Assembly: GCA_035771175.1 (NCBI GenBank)
Contig: CM069600.1
Coordinates: 9,819,729-9,883,728 of the forward strand
DNA length: 64,000 bases
Reading direction: 5' to 3'
DNA from: Paratinospora sagittata
Lineage: Eukaryota; Streptophyta; Magnoliopsida; Ranunculales; Menispermaceae
Shown here: one piece after another, positions 1 through 10,100 of the stretch
Layout of the letters: the number at the start of each line of letters is the position of its first letter
Numbering within the stretch: position 1 is the stretch's first letter
Notes under the pieces: model-generated
Seen by the model: only the letters and a program-made list of their open reading frames with translations
What the model was told of the DNA's origin: nothing
Databases searched by the model: none
Position numbers and translations under genes: made by a program

Positions 1-1100
1 ATTAAAATTTAACGCTCTCTGTTCTGTAATCATTTGATGATGTTGTAATGGTTCCAAAATATCTAGGGCATTTTTTTTAAAGTTTTTGCTCCACCTTCTT
101 TCTTTTGATTGAGATTTGAATCATTTGATGATGTTGTAATCGGTCTTTGTGCAAAATTATTGTTGTCTTTGTTGTGGATTTTTCTTCTTCTTTTTTTGTG
201 TTTCTGCATTTGATTTTTTTTTTTTGGTTGATTTCTTTGATTGGAATTGGTAGTTTATGTTGTTGTGTATCTTGAATTATTTTAAATGGGGTTTTGAGCA
301 TATTTCTGTTTGTGATCTACTGATCTTTCTTCTTCATCTCTGTTTTTTTTTTTTTTCTTATCCAACAAATTTGTTCTCTATTTTTTGTTCTACTTATTAT
401 TCTTCTTCTAATTTCTTTTTTCATTTTTTCAGATTATAGTTGGAGACTTATTGTAGGAGTTGGAATTTACAATTAATTTCAGCAGCTTTTTGGAAAGGTA
501 TAATGGTTTATATTGCTCAACTTTTATGCATTGATCATTTATTATTTGCATGCTTTCCAGTTCCCAAACTGGTAGATTGTGTGTTAAAATTCTTGAAGAA
601 TTGTTAAATTATTAGGATTAGCCTTTGCTTTTGTGTTTTAAAATTCTCAAAGAATTTTTGTTTCCTAATTGATTTTCTTAATGATTAATATTCTGTAAAT
701 TTGTTTTTGTTGTAGGATTTGCATAAATTATTTCCTTTTTTGTGTGGATGAAGTGTCTCGAAAACTTTTGGCTTTTTTTTGCTAAACCAGATTTAATTTT
801 TTTTTGTTGCAAATAACAATTTTGGTTAGTTCATGGTTGGTTGTGTTCAAAATTAATGGGGATTTTTCTGTTAATGTCTAGAAATTGGGAATGTTGTTTG
901 TTTCCCGTCAAAAAAAATTATATATACTATAAATGTTGTTGTTCTTTTTTATGTTTATTGCATTGTTTAGTGGGTGCATATTTTTTAATTATGAACAATT
1001 GGTTTGTTTAAAGCTTATCTATTTCTTTTATTTATCTATATTGAATTATTCATGAACAAGGAATGACTTGCAATTATCAATCGTATATTTTTATTATTTT
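1..1100 (+). other. T-rich non-coding leader of the hAT relic
   Basis: This stretch is very T-rich on the + strand, with no open frame of convincing composition. It ends in a good 3' splice-like signal (a run of T followed by TTTTAG near 1098-1102) just before the ATG at 1109 of the hAT-derived frame, and GT donor-like sites occur upstream. I read it as the decayed untranslated or intron-bearing leader of that transposase gene. It starts outside the window, so its left end is unknown. Confidence 0.35.
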
Positions 1101-1108
1101 AGGATACC

Positions 1109-2318
1109 ATGAATTCCCCGAATGAAACCCCAATTCAAACACATAAGACAATCAATGCATTTGATGCTAGTTATGCTCCAGAAACTCAGGGTGTCGTTGA
1201 AACCATTATGTTGAGTAAAAAAAGACCTTGTAGGCCACCTTCCACTGTTTGGAGTCATTTCATTAGAATTGAAGATTCTAATCCAAAGAATCCTAAGTGT
1301 AGGTGTAACAACTGTAGCCGGAATTATGCTTGTGATACGAAAACATGTGGCACTAGTACCCTGTTGAATCATGTAAAATAAAAGTGTCTAAAATCCCCAT
1401 TCAGGGAAGAAGATAAGAAACAAAGGTTTTAAGTTTTCAAAAATCTGATGATAGTGGAAGTGGAAGTAATCTATTTGTTGTGGGGTTCAATAAAGAGGCA
1501 TGTAGAAAAGCTTGTGCTAGGATGATTGTGATTGATGAGCTAGCATTTAGAATTGTTGAGGGAGAAGGGTTTAGACATTTTGTTAGTGTTGCACAACCAA
1601 AATTTGATCCCCCTTCTAGAGTGACAGTGGCTAGGGATATTTTTCATTTGTTCTTAGAAGAGAAAAGGACTTTGAAGAGTTTCCTAAAGAAAAATGCCCA
1701 GAGACTGATTATTGGACATCATTACAAAACATGAATTACATGTGCCTGACTTGTCATTATGTTGATTGTGATTGGAAATTGCAAAAGAGAATTTTGAATT
1801 TTTGTCAAGTTCCAAATCATAAGGGGGGAATAATTGGTAAGGTAATAGAAAGTTGCCTAATTGATTGGGGAGTTGATAAAGTTTTGACCATAACTGTTGA
1901 TAATGCTAGTTTAAATGATACAACTATTGGTTACCTTAGAAGAAAGATTAATGGATGAAAAGGCTTTATTTTAAATGGTGAGTTGTTGCATTTGAGGTGT
2001 TGTGCCATATTATAAATCTTATTGTAAAAGAAGATTTGAAGGACTTGCATGACTCAATAGCTAGTATTCGTAATGTTGTAAGGTTCGTGAGATCATCACC
2101 ATCAAGATTGCTCAAATTTAAAGCATGTGTGGAACATGAAAAAATTGAGTACAAAGGCCTCTTAATCTTAGATGTTTCTACTCGGTGGAATTCCACCTAT
2201 TTGATGGAGGAATCTGCTTTGCAATTTCAAAAAGAATTTGAAAGATTGGATGAAGAGCATGAACGTAGTAAAATGCAACTTACAAGATCAAGATCTCGTA
2301 CAAAGATGGGAGATTGAT
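1109..2318 (+). pseudogene. hAT-superfamily transposase pseudogene (BED zinc finger, RICESLEEPER-like)
   Basis: Pieces of a hAT transposase can be read in order on the + strand. First is a BED-type zinc finger (1220-1378: Trp-x-x-Phe, then Cys-x2-Cys and a terminal His). Next is the central block around 1480-1690 containing GFNKEACRKACARM and FDPPSR, typical of plant Ac/RICESLEEPER proteins. Then comes a block at 1740-1958 with DWKLQKRILNF and TVDNASLND, and one at 1997-2318 with DVSTRWNSTYLM. The blocks lie in different frames and are separated by stops (TAA at 1379) and small indels, so no functional protein is made. Known role of the family: a cut-and-paste DNA transposase (or domesticated DAYSLEEPER-like protein). 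The hAT C-terminal dimerisation region is not clearly found; 2600-2950 may hold its decayed remains beyond the SINE. Confidence 0.8.
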
Positions 2319-2330
2319 GATGAAATCCAA

Positions 2331-2546
2331 TTTTTTTTTTTTTTTTTTTTTTGAGAAGATATAAGTTTTGTAGTTAGTTGTATAACCAACTCCATCACTG
2401 GACTGCACCCTCGGGGAGGTATCAAATTCATTTCTGACCCATAAATCCCCCTCACTCCCTTGGATGAGACAATGACAAGAGTTGAACTTGAAACCTTTAG
2501 GTTCCAAAGCCACCTTTTTACCGACAGCACCAATTCCATGTTGGTA
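2331..2546 (-). mobile_element. tRNA-derived SINE inserted in the hAT relic
   Basis: Read on the minus strand, the element starts with a tRNA-like box A/box B region (box B around AGTTCAACTCT) and ends in a poly-A tail, seen as a run of T from 2331. A short direct repeat flanks it: GAAATCCAA at 2322-2330 and GAAAATCCAA at 2547-2556, consistent with a target-site duplication. It interrupts the hAT pseudogene, so it is the younger insertion. Confidence 0.65.
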
Positions 2547-2599
2547 GAAAATCCAAAAATCAATACAAGTGAGGAGATGAATCAAGTAATAGATTGAGT

Positions 2600-3350
2600 G
2601 CGACTTAGCGATGGATAAGCTTGATTGTTCTTGAAGATAATAGTATATGATCTCTTAAAAATCCTCTGGTTTCATCATTAAGAGAGGCTACTCTTCAAAA
2701 GATGCAAAAAGAAAAGAGTGTTATGGCATTAGGATCTCTAATTCACTAGTCAAGACGAGTATTTTATGCACGTTTTGTGGCAAATAGGCTCTATGTCTTA
2801 TGCTCCAAGATATCCTATCAACACCATTGTTCATGCTTTGGCTAGCCCAACTTGTAATCGTTCTTTTCAAGTCCTGGTTTCGTACAATTCAGTACGTTGG
2901 GGTCAAGATGGTCAAAAGCAGAACCAGGTCGTTGAAACAACACTCTAGACTTCTAACCAAGATTTTTTCCCGAAGTACAATTTTTTTTAAAATGATTGAG
3001 ACGTTTAGGGAAAAATGTGAAAGAAACCTAAATGTACAACAAAATTTGGGAAAAGTACAAAAATGTCCAATTTTTAGGGTTTATGTGTTGAAAAAATGTA
3101 AAAAAAAACCATTCATGATGTGTTTTTTTTGGTTGTTTGTTTTTTTAGATGTAGGGCATTCTCTTGTTTCTCAAAGAAAATGCAAGAGAACATCCACCAA
3201 CTGAGCCTTCTATTCTTTTATTTTTTTATTTTTATTTTTTAAAACTATGAAAAGGCTCAACACTTGGCATTATCTTTTTTATTCTTTATTTTTTGCACTT
3301 TTCCCTATTTTCATCCATTACTCTCTATCAAGGCCTAACTCTTCAAATAT
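2600..3350. other. Degenerate 3' part of the hAT relic and AT-rich spacer
   Basis: Short open stretches around 2766-2948 and 2800-3204 are broken and have no domain I can recognise. Position after the transposase suggests they are its remains. From about 3200 the sequence is A/T runs with no gene signal. Confidence 0.3.
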
Positions 3351-3363
3351 ATACCGGTAGTTA

Positions 3364-3578
3364 AGGGTGCGCTTGGTTTAGTATTTGGATACAGTTTTCT
3401 GTATCCAAAAATTTGAAAACACATAAAATTTGTTTGCTTTGAATGAATTGGGAAAGAGTTTTCCACGTTTTGTAAAGAAAACAAGTGGTTTTTAGAAAAT
3501 GATGAAACATCATTTTTTGAGTTTTTTGTTTTTTAATTGGATTCCAATTTTTGAATCATCAACTAAACACAACCTAAA
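3364..3578. mobile_element. Possible Tourist/PIF-type MITE
   Basis: The left end, GGGTGCGCTTGGTTTAGT at 3366, resembles the inverted right end at about 3560-3577 (reverse complement reading GGTTGTGTTTAGTTGATG). This gives an imperfect terminal inverted repeat of a short non-coding element. The target duplication is not clear, so the boundaries are approximate. Confidence 0.35.
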
Positions 3579-3593
3579 TATTTCTTAATTATT

Positions 3594-3811
3594 ATTCTTT
3601 TTTTGAGGCCGCGGTATCCTTCCTTATCGTCCGACTAATTCAATGGGGCCTGCCACCCACCCACAAGGCTGCAGACCCGGGAGACTCACGGCTAGAGGAC
3701 CCACCATGTCACTTGGGAATAAATCTCAGAATGAAGGTTGCTAGAGGGATTCGAAGACCTGATGGTGCAACCCTGCCTCCCCCGACCATCGAGCCATGCC
3801 CGTGATGGGTA
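3594..3811 (-). mobile_element. tRNA-derived SINE with 15-bp target duplication
   Basis: A direct repeat TATTTCTTAATTATT flanks the element (3579-3593 and 3812-3826). On the minus strand it begins with a box A-like TGGCTCGATGGTCGGG and a box B-like TCTTCGAATCCC, and finishes with a short A-rich tail (T-run at about 3599). The head is the same type as in the SINE at 33092-33271, so the two belong to one family, similar to the angiosperm Au-type SINEs (inference). Confidence 0.75.
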
Positions 3812-3868
3812 TATTTCTTAATTATTTCCAAAAAGAAAAGTATTAAGGAACACATTCAAAGACAAGTA

Positions 3869-3872
<4 letters not shown>

Positions 3873-3917
<45 letters not shown>

Positions 3918-3918
3918 G
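3873..3918. repeat. (GT)n microsatellite
   Basis: About 20 uninterrupted TG dinucleotides, preceded by TATG and followed by a GCGTGTGG variant end. It lies between a SINE and the inverted repeat upstream of the SEC24-type gene. Confidence 0.95.
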
Positions 3919-4080
3919 GAGGGGCACAATAATAAAAAAATATACAATACCAAAACTTAACACATAAAGTACCATGAATTTAATCAAAAGCATGATGAGG
4001 AAAATCCTAGTTGATAAGGATGCTTTAGGTAAGGCTGGCTCCAAGCTTCCAATTTGTTTATCAAATTATATAGTCCACAT

Positions 4081-4421
4081 ACTAAATTCCCCAACCAAAA
4101 CCAATTGTCAAGTCACCAACATTCTTACATGGTCCACATACCAATCCCTCACGGAATCACGCATTGCCGCCTCAACCAGAAAATTTCAGACAAATACACA
4201 AGAAAACAGAGCAAAAGCGCTTTCAAACTATCATTTACGGAAACACAATAATCAAATCTCAACATGAAAATTGAACATGAGCAAGCACGACTATCTCTGA
4301 AGCCCAACTAATCAGTGGATCCAAATACGAAAACAAGAAAATTGGATCTTATTTTCGATCGATGAACCCCCTAATTCAACACACGAACTGATTGATCTAA
4401 CAAAGTACGCATCAAATCAAG
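4081..4421. repeat. Left arm of a long inverted repeat upstream of SEC24
   Basis: This arm is the imperfect reverse complement of 4777-5070. Shared blocks include the segment with TTCGATCGATGAA, the run around AACACACGAACTGATTGAT, and the block holding CAATTGTCAAGTCACCAACATTC. The left arm carries about 35 extra bases near 4140-4175. The spacer between the arms (4422-4776) contains CT-rich and CCCTAA-rich sequence resembling a plant 5' UTR, readable on either strand. Confidence 0.85.
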
Positions 4422-4776
4422 AGACACAACATGAGAAACCTCACCATTCGTTGAGAATCCAACAAATCCAAGTACCAAAAAAACAAGCTGTTACATTCTT
4501 CTAGGCTTTTAGCTGTGATCAAAATTTCGAGAATGGCGATCGAATTGCTACAAACAATCAAATCGATGAATCGGACGACTTAGGGTTTTGGGTCCGTCCA
4601 CTGCGATCTTGTTTTCTCTCTCTTCGCTATTCTCTCTCTTAAGAGTAAAATGCTACTCTTACTCTCAATCCATGCTCAAATCATACTTTGTTAACGTGGC
4701 AAGGTAGCCACCTCAGCAGAGTTTCCACGTCATCTAACAAGTAGGGGGAAGATGGAGAGGTGGGGCATACAAACAA

Positions 4777-5070
4777 GAGATTTGATGTGTACTTTGTTAG
4801 ATTGATTAGTTCGTGTGTTGAATTAGGGGATTCATCGATCGAAAATAAGATCCAATTTTCTTGTTTTCGTATTTGGACCCACCAATTAGTTTGGCTTCGG
4901 GGATAGTCATGCTTGTTCATGTTCAATTTTGATTATTGTGTTTCCGTAAGTGATAGTTTGAACGTGCTTTTGCTCTGTTTTCTCGTGTATTTGTCTAAAA
5001 TTTTATGGTTGTGGACCATGCAAGAATGTCAGTGACTTGGCAATTGGTTTTGGTTAGGGTTTGTGTTTTC
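4777..5070. repeat. Right arm of the inverted repeat (likely SEC24 leader region)
   Basis: It pairs with 4081-4421. The arm is in the + orientation of the SEC24-type gene and probably lies in its 5' untranslated exon or the start of its first intron; the first exon cannot be fixed from sequence alone. From 5070 to about 5690 the sequence is T-rich and intron-like with no gene. Confidence 0.8.
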
Positions 5071-5709
5071 ATTTATGTTGAATTTGCAAATGACTATTAT
5101 TGTCACATTGTGGTGTAGATTTTTTTTCATGGTGGGATTTTCTGGTTTTGATCTAATTAAATTAGTTTTTGCTACTTTTCATTTGGGTCTCTTTTTTGAT
5201 GAATGAGATTGTCTAAAATTGGTATGAAATCACAAAAGGATTTATATTTTGCAATGCTCAAATTTGAGCTTGTTTGGCATAATGATTGTGATAACTTTTT
5301 GACAGTTACTACTGCAGAAGATGTTTTTTAGCCTGTTTGTTACTTCTAGCTTATCTTGAAAAAATCAGTACATCGTGATTTGGAGAAGTTAGCCCCTACC
5401 AACTTTTAAAAAGAGCTTTTATGATAGAAATTTTCCTACCAAAAAAACCCTTGCCTTCTCCTATTTTTTTCACACACTTCTTTTACATTTTCTAAAACTA
5501 AAGGGTAATATAGTTTACTTTCATTGATTTTTTTTTTTAATCAATTAAACACTATTTGACACTAGAAGCTCTTTCGAAACATAATTGCCAAACTAGTCGT
5601 CAACTGTTTTCCATAAGCATTCCACAAAAATTAAGTCCTAAGCAGATTTTGTCCCAATCAAGCACTTTCTTGTCTTGTTTGAACTTTGAAGTTCAAGCTG
5701 TGAATTTTT

Positions 5710-6810
5710 TTTTTTTAAAAGCAACTAAAAGTGTATTATATTATATATATGTGTAACGGATATAATCAATCTGTACAAAACCTCATAGAGACACCCCTCT
5801 GACTAATTACAAAAAGTCAGCCCAACTTCTGAGCCATGCTCCCAACCCAAACCCATTAGATAGACAACTATTTGCCACCCAAAAAGACGCTAGGAAATGT
5901 GATTTCTCCCACACAGACACAGTAGCCGTTGAGGAGAATTCATCATGAAACACCTTGTTGTTCTGCTCCTTCCATACAGACCATAAAACAACCAAACAAA
6001 CAACCTTCCAGTGTTCACGCCACTTAGTACGAATATTCTGAATGAAGGGAAAAAGAGTAATGCTATCCATAGCAACCCCATCATCTCCCATGACAGGGAA
6101 ATGGGAACGCCATCTGTTCCATACCTCATTGGTAAAAGGGCACTGTGAAAAAATATGACTAACCGACTCCAACTCCGTCCTACAAAAAAAGCACCAGTAT
6201 GGAGACAAGCACATATATGGGAACCTCTTCTACATCATACCCCCAATGTTCATCTTTCCATGAGACGCCACCCAACCCAGGAACCTAATCTTCGAAGGCA
6301 CGTGGGCCTTCCAAATAAAACTATGGTTAGGAAAAGAAAGACCACCTGGCACAAAGAGAATAGAGGAGTGGAAGGATTTAGTGGTAAACAATTCAGAGGA
6401 ATCCCATGGCCATACTATTCTATCATTGTCCCCCAAAAGATAACACCCCTTAAGCACCCCAAGTAAGGACTCCAACTCCGCCTCCTCCCTAGATGAAAGA
6501 GCATCACCCACCTGAATATCCCAAGATAAAATAGAATTCCCAGGATTACGAACGAAGTCAACTATTGGCCTATTGTGGAGAGAAGAACGGCGAAACAAGT
6601 TTGGAAATAGAGATTGAAATGAATCCGCCCCCCACCATACATCCTCCCAAAAACGAATGGAATCCCCTTTACCGATCTTAAACCGCACCATAGGGGCAAA
6701 CGATGGGTATACAGACGATATAAAGTTTCAAGGGCTTCTAAAAGTAGCTCTTGGGGCTAACCCCGCAGCCCTTTGGTTATCCCTAATACCGTGCCTGCAG
6801 CTTCTAAAAA
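5710..6810 (-). mobile_element. 5'-truncated LINE (L1) insertion in the SEC24 5' UTR intron
   Basis: An exact 18-bp target duplication, TTCAAGCTGTGAATTTTT, flanks the element at 5692-5709 and 6811-6828. A poly-T on the left marks the 3' poly-A tail of a minus-strand LINE. Two minus-strand reading stretches (6691-6230 and 6214-5807) encode the C-terminal part of an L1 ORF2, including the zf-RVT zinc-binding region (FIWKAHVPSKIRFLGWVA, then a Cys-x2-Cys and HIFSQCPF). The two stretches are broken apart by a stop and frame change. It is a dead 3' fragment; the full-length element would be over 5 kb. Confidence 0.92.
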
Positions 6811-7142
6811 TTCAAGCTGTGAATTTTTAGATTCACCATAATTGTTTAAGTCTGAGTTATGGAGAAATCATTGCTACACTTGAAAGTCTTGAAAAGAAAG
6901 AATTGTTTTCATAATTTGATAATATGTTGCAGTATGTATGAATCCTCCTTGTGTGTTGTACTTGTTATTGGATGGATGACGTTCATTATAGTCATGCTTG
7001 AAGCTAATTAGGAATTTGCCCCAAATTTGAATGTTTGAATTGCTTTAGTTTTGTTTTAAATTGCACAAGCTGCACATCATATGTCTTTCTGAGAACTCTT
7101 TATTGACATCACTTTTCTTTTCTTCTCTCTGGAAATTTGCAG

Positions 7143-7198
7143 AGGTTGCGAAAGTTTGCGTGGGAAGCTAAACAAATCTAGGATATATTTGGTTCTCT
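7143..7198 (+). other. 5' UTR part of the first coding exon of SEC24
   Basis: A polypyrimidine stretch and CAG acceptor at 7140-7142 precede 56 nt of leader with no ATG, ending at the start codon at 7199. This implies an upstream non-coding exon near the inverted repeat (4.5-5.1 kb) and a leader intron of about 2 kb containing the LINE. Confidence 0.6.
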
Positions 7199-10100
7199 AT
7201 GGCATCTCCTGTACCCCCAGGTGTACCAAGACCAGGCTACTACCCCCCTAATTACAATCTGAATATTCAAAAAGCTCCTGATACTCTAGCTGATGGTTTG
7301 CAAAACTTACAAATAAATCATCCTCCAGGTCCAGCACCTGGAGTACCTGGTTCATCTATTACCCGACCTCCGCCATTTGGCACCCCAACAAACATGTATT
7401 CTCCTGCATCAGTCCCTCTTTCCAGTCCCTCTCCAGCTCCCCCCTCAGTTCCCCCTTCAACTTTCTCCTCATCCTCATTTCCTGGTGCTTCACCAATCTC
7501 TCGCCCTGGTCCACCACCCTCTGCCTTTCCAAGAGTGACTCCTCCAGCATCTGGCCCACCACAGGCTACACTGTCACAAAATTTGCCATCTGGAAGGCCA
7601 TCGGGCCCACCATTCTCTCAACCTCCACCTTTTGGTACTAGAGCACCTCCACCTGCATTTGCTTCTGCACCTATGGCATCAAGTCCAATGCCCCCATCAA
7701 GTGCACAAGGTCCATCAACTAATGGGCCGCCAATGATTACTCGTGAGACTTTGCCTGGTACTGCTTTTTTATCTACTACCAATGCACAGTATTCAATGCC
7801 TGGACCTCCTCAGCCAGCGGTGGCACCCAATGCACTCTACCCGCCATTTGGACCTTCTACCGCAGCAACAACAAGGGGTCCTTTGGGTCAAATTGTTCGT
7901 CCTTTTCCTGGAAGCCCACCTTTTGGTGCACCAACAAGTCAGACCTCGCAGCCTCCACCACCATTTTTGGCTGCAAATCAAGTATTGCCAGCAACATCAG
8001 TTTCTCCATTTGGTCCTCAGGTGGGGCAGATGCCACCAATGCAGGTGAGTTTTTATTTGCCACTATTAAATGATTTATTTATTTACTTATTTTTCTATTT
8101 GTTAAGTTGCTTTGCAAGTATAAGTGCTCCAATTACTATCTTGGAAAGACCAAACTACTTCGAATTTTGTTACTGCTATTCGAGCATTTATGACAAGGAA
8201 ACAATTACCTTGTGGTGTTTTCTATTGTAGTTTATTTATGTTTTTCTGTTTCTTCACCTTTATTTGAATATTGTCTAGTTTTCATGGTTTTGAGATATAT
8301 ATTACTCTTTAGATGCTTATTTCCTTTTGAAATTGTTTTTAGGGACCTCTACCAGTTTCAGGTACTGTGCCACCACCAAGGATGTATGGGATGCCGCCGC
8401 CGCTGCCTACTCAGTCTATGCCCGGAGTGCCTCCTGGAATGGGTCCTCTGCCCATATCTGGAGCCCCAATCACTGGACCATCTAAAATTGATCCCAATCA
8501 AATACCTCGACCAATGCCTGGTTCTTCTATTATCATCTATGAAACTCGACAGGGTGGTCAAGCCAATTTGCCTCCAGTACGCTATTGTTGCATTTGAATG
8601 GAATAAGCTCAAAATAGTTTAGTTTAACATCAAATTTAGAATGGGGCCTCTTCTATTACTTGTTTTTTCATTTTGATATTTGTTTCTTCATTGCTTGTGT
8701 ATTTGCCATATGGAATTGAACACTTTTATCATGCTATTTAGCAAGATGTAAAGGTTTGTTTTCCTTTTGCATTTTAGTGCCATAATTGAATGGATACTTA
8801 GTTTCTTTTTTCTGTTTTGAAGCCTGCCACAAGTGATTACATTGTGAAGGACGTTGGGAACTGTAGTCCGCGTTACATGAGGTGCACGATCAATCAGGTT
8901 ATGTCATCTAATTCTTATGTAAAAACTCATTGCACATCTTGATTAATTGACATGTGGCGTCCCATTCTCAACTCCTGGCATCCTCTCCTTCACATTTCTT
9001 CTCTTATCTTGTCTAAACACTTGACCATTTTGAGTTCCTCTTTTATTATTTTTTATCGAATCATTGAATAGTGTTAAGTAAATTCTATTAATAAAATAAA
9101 ATTTATCAAGGCATTTTTATTATTATATATGTTTATATTATTATATTTTTAATTTTTAATTTAATTTTTTATATTATATTAAATTAAACATAAAAATTTA
9201 TCAAAATTTCTATACGTAGCGCGGGTTTGTGGGTTGGTATATATATATAAAACTCACTACATCACCTTATTAGTTGACACGTGTCACTCCATGTTGATTT
9301 GGGTATCATATACTTCTTTTCTTTTCACTTTTTCTTCTTTCTTTTTTTGTTTTGGACGTATAGCCTCTTTTCTTTTCTCTCTCTTTTTTTTTTTGTTCTC
9401 GCTTCCAACTTATCCAAGTTCCTAATCTATATTTATAGAAAACAATAACAACATTTTTCAGAATTTGTATTTTTCAAAAGCAAATATTTTTCAGAATTTA
9501 TACTTCTAATTAAAAACTTATATTTTTTATTTTTATTACAATAATTAAATTAAATTAAACTTATCATAATCAAAAAGTTAAAAAAATATCTTTTTTATTT
9601 AAATTTTCTTAATTTTTTTTTAAAACTTATATTTATGTAACATATCCATGCATCATGCATCATGCATGTTACAAACTTGTATAGTTAATACTGCACTAGA
9701 TTTTTTTTTTTTTTTTTTTTTGTAAATTATTATTTAAATGCTCACATTCCATCCCTGGGTTGTTGGTTTAGTATTGGAAATCCTCTTGATAATTTCTTTT
9801 TGTTTATCTTTCAGATTCCATGCACTGGTGACCTTTTGTCAACATCTAGCATGCAACTGGCTTTGATGGTCCAACCATTGGCCCTTCCTCATCCATCTGA
9901 GGAGCCTATTCAAGTAATAAATGTGTTTGCTTTGTAAGATTTTCATTTATTAGTTTTTGTTTGTCCCGTCTTCTAGAAGGTTCTTTGGTGTAGTCATTTT
10001 TCATACATGAATAAATTCAGTTTAAGATGCAACTAACAAATAATAACACCCAATAACACAAAGGGAAAATCATATTAAACGTATGTCAACCTTAATATCA

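Noticed and set aside
7743..8048. 101-residue frame overlapping the first SEC24 exon in another register
   Set aside because: Shadow frame of the proline-rich coding exon; the real frame gives a SEC24-like N-terminus that splices in phase.
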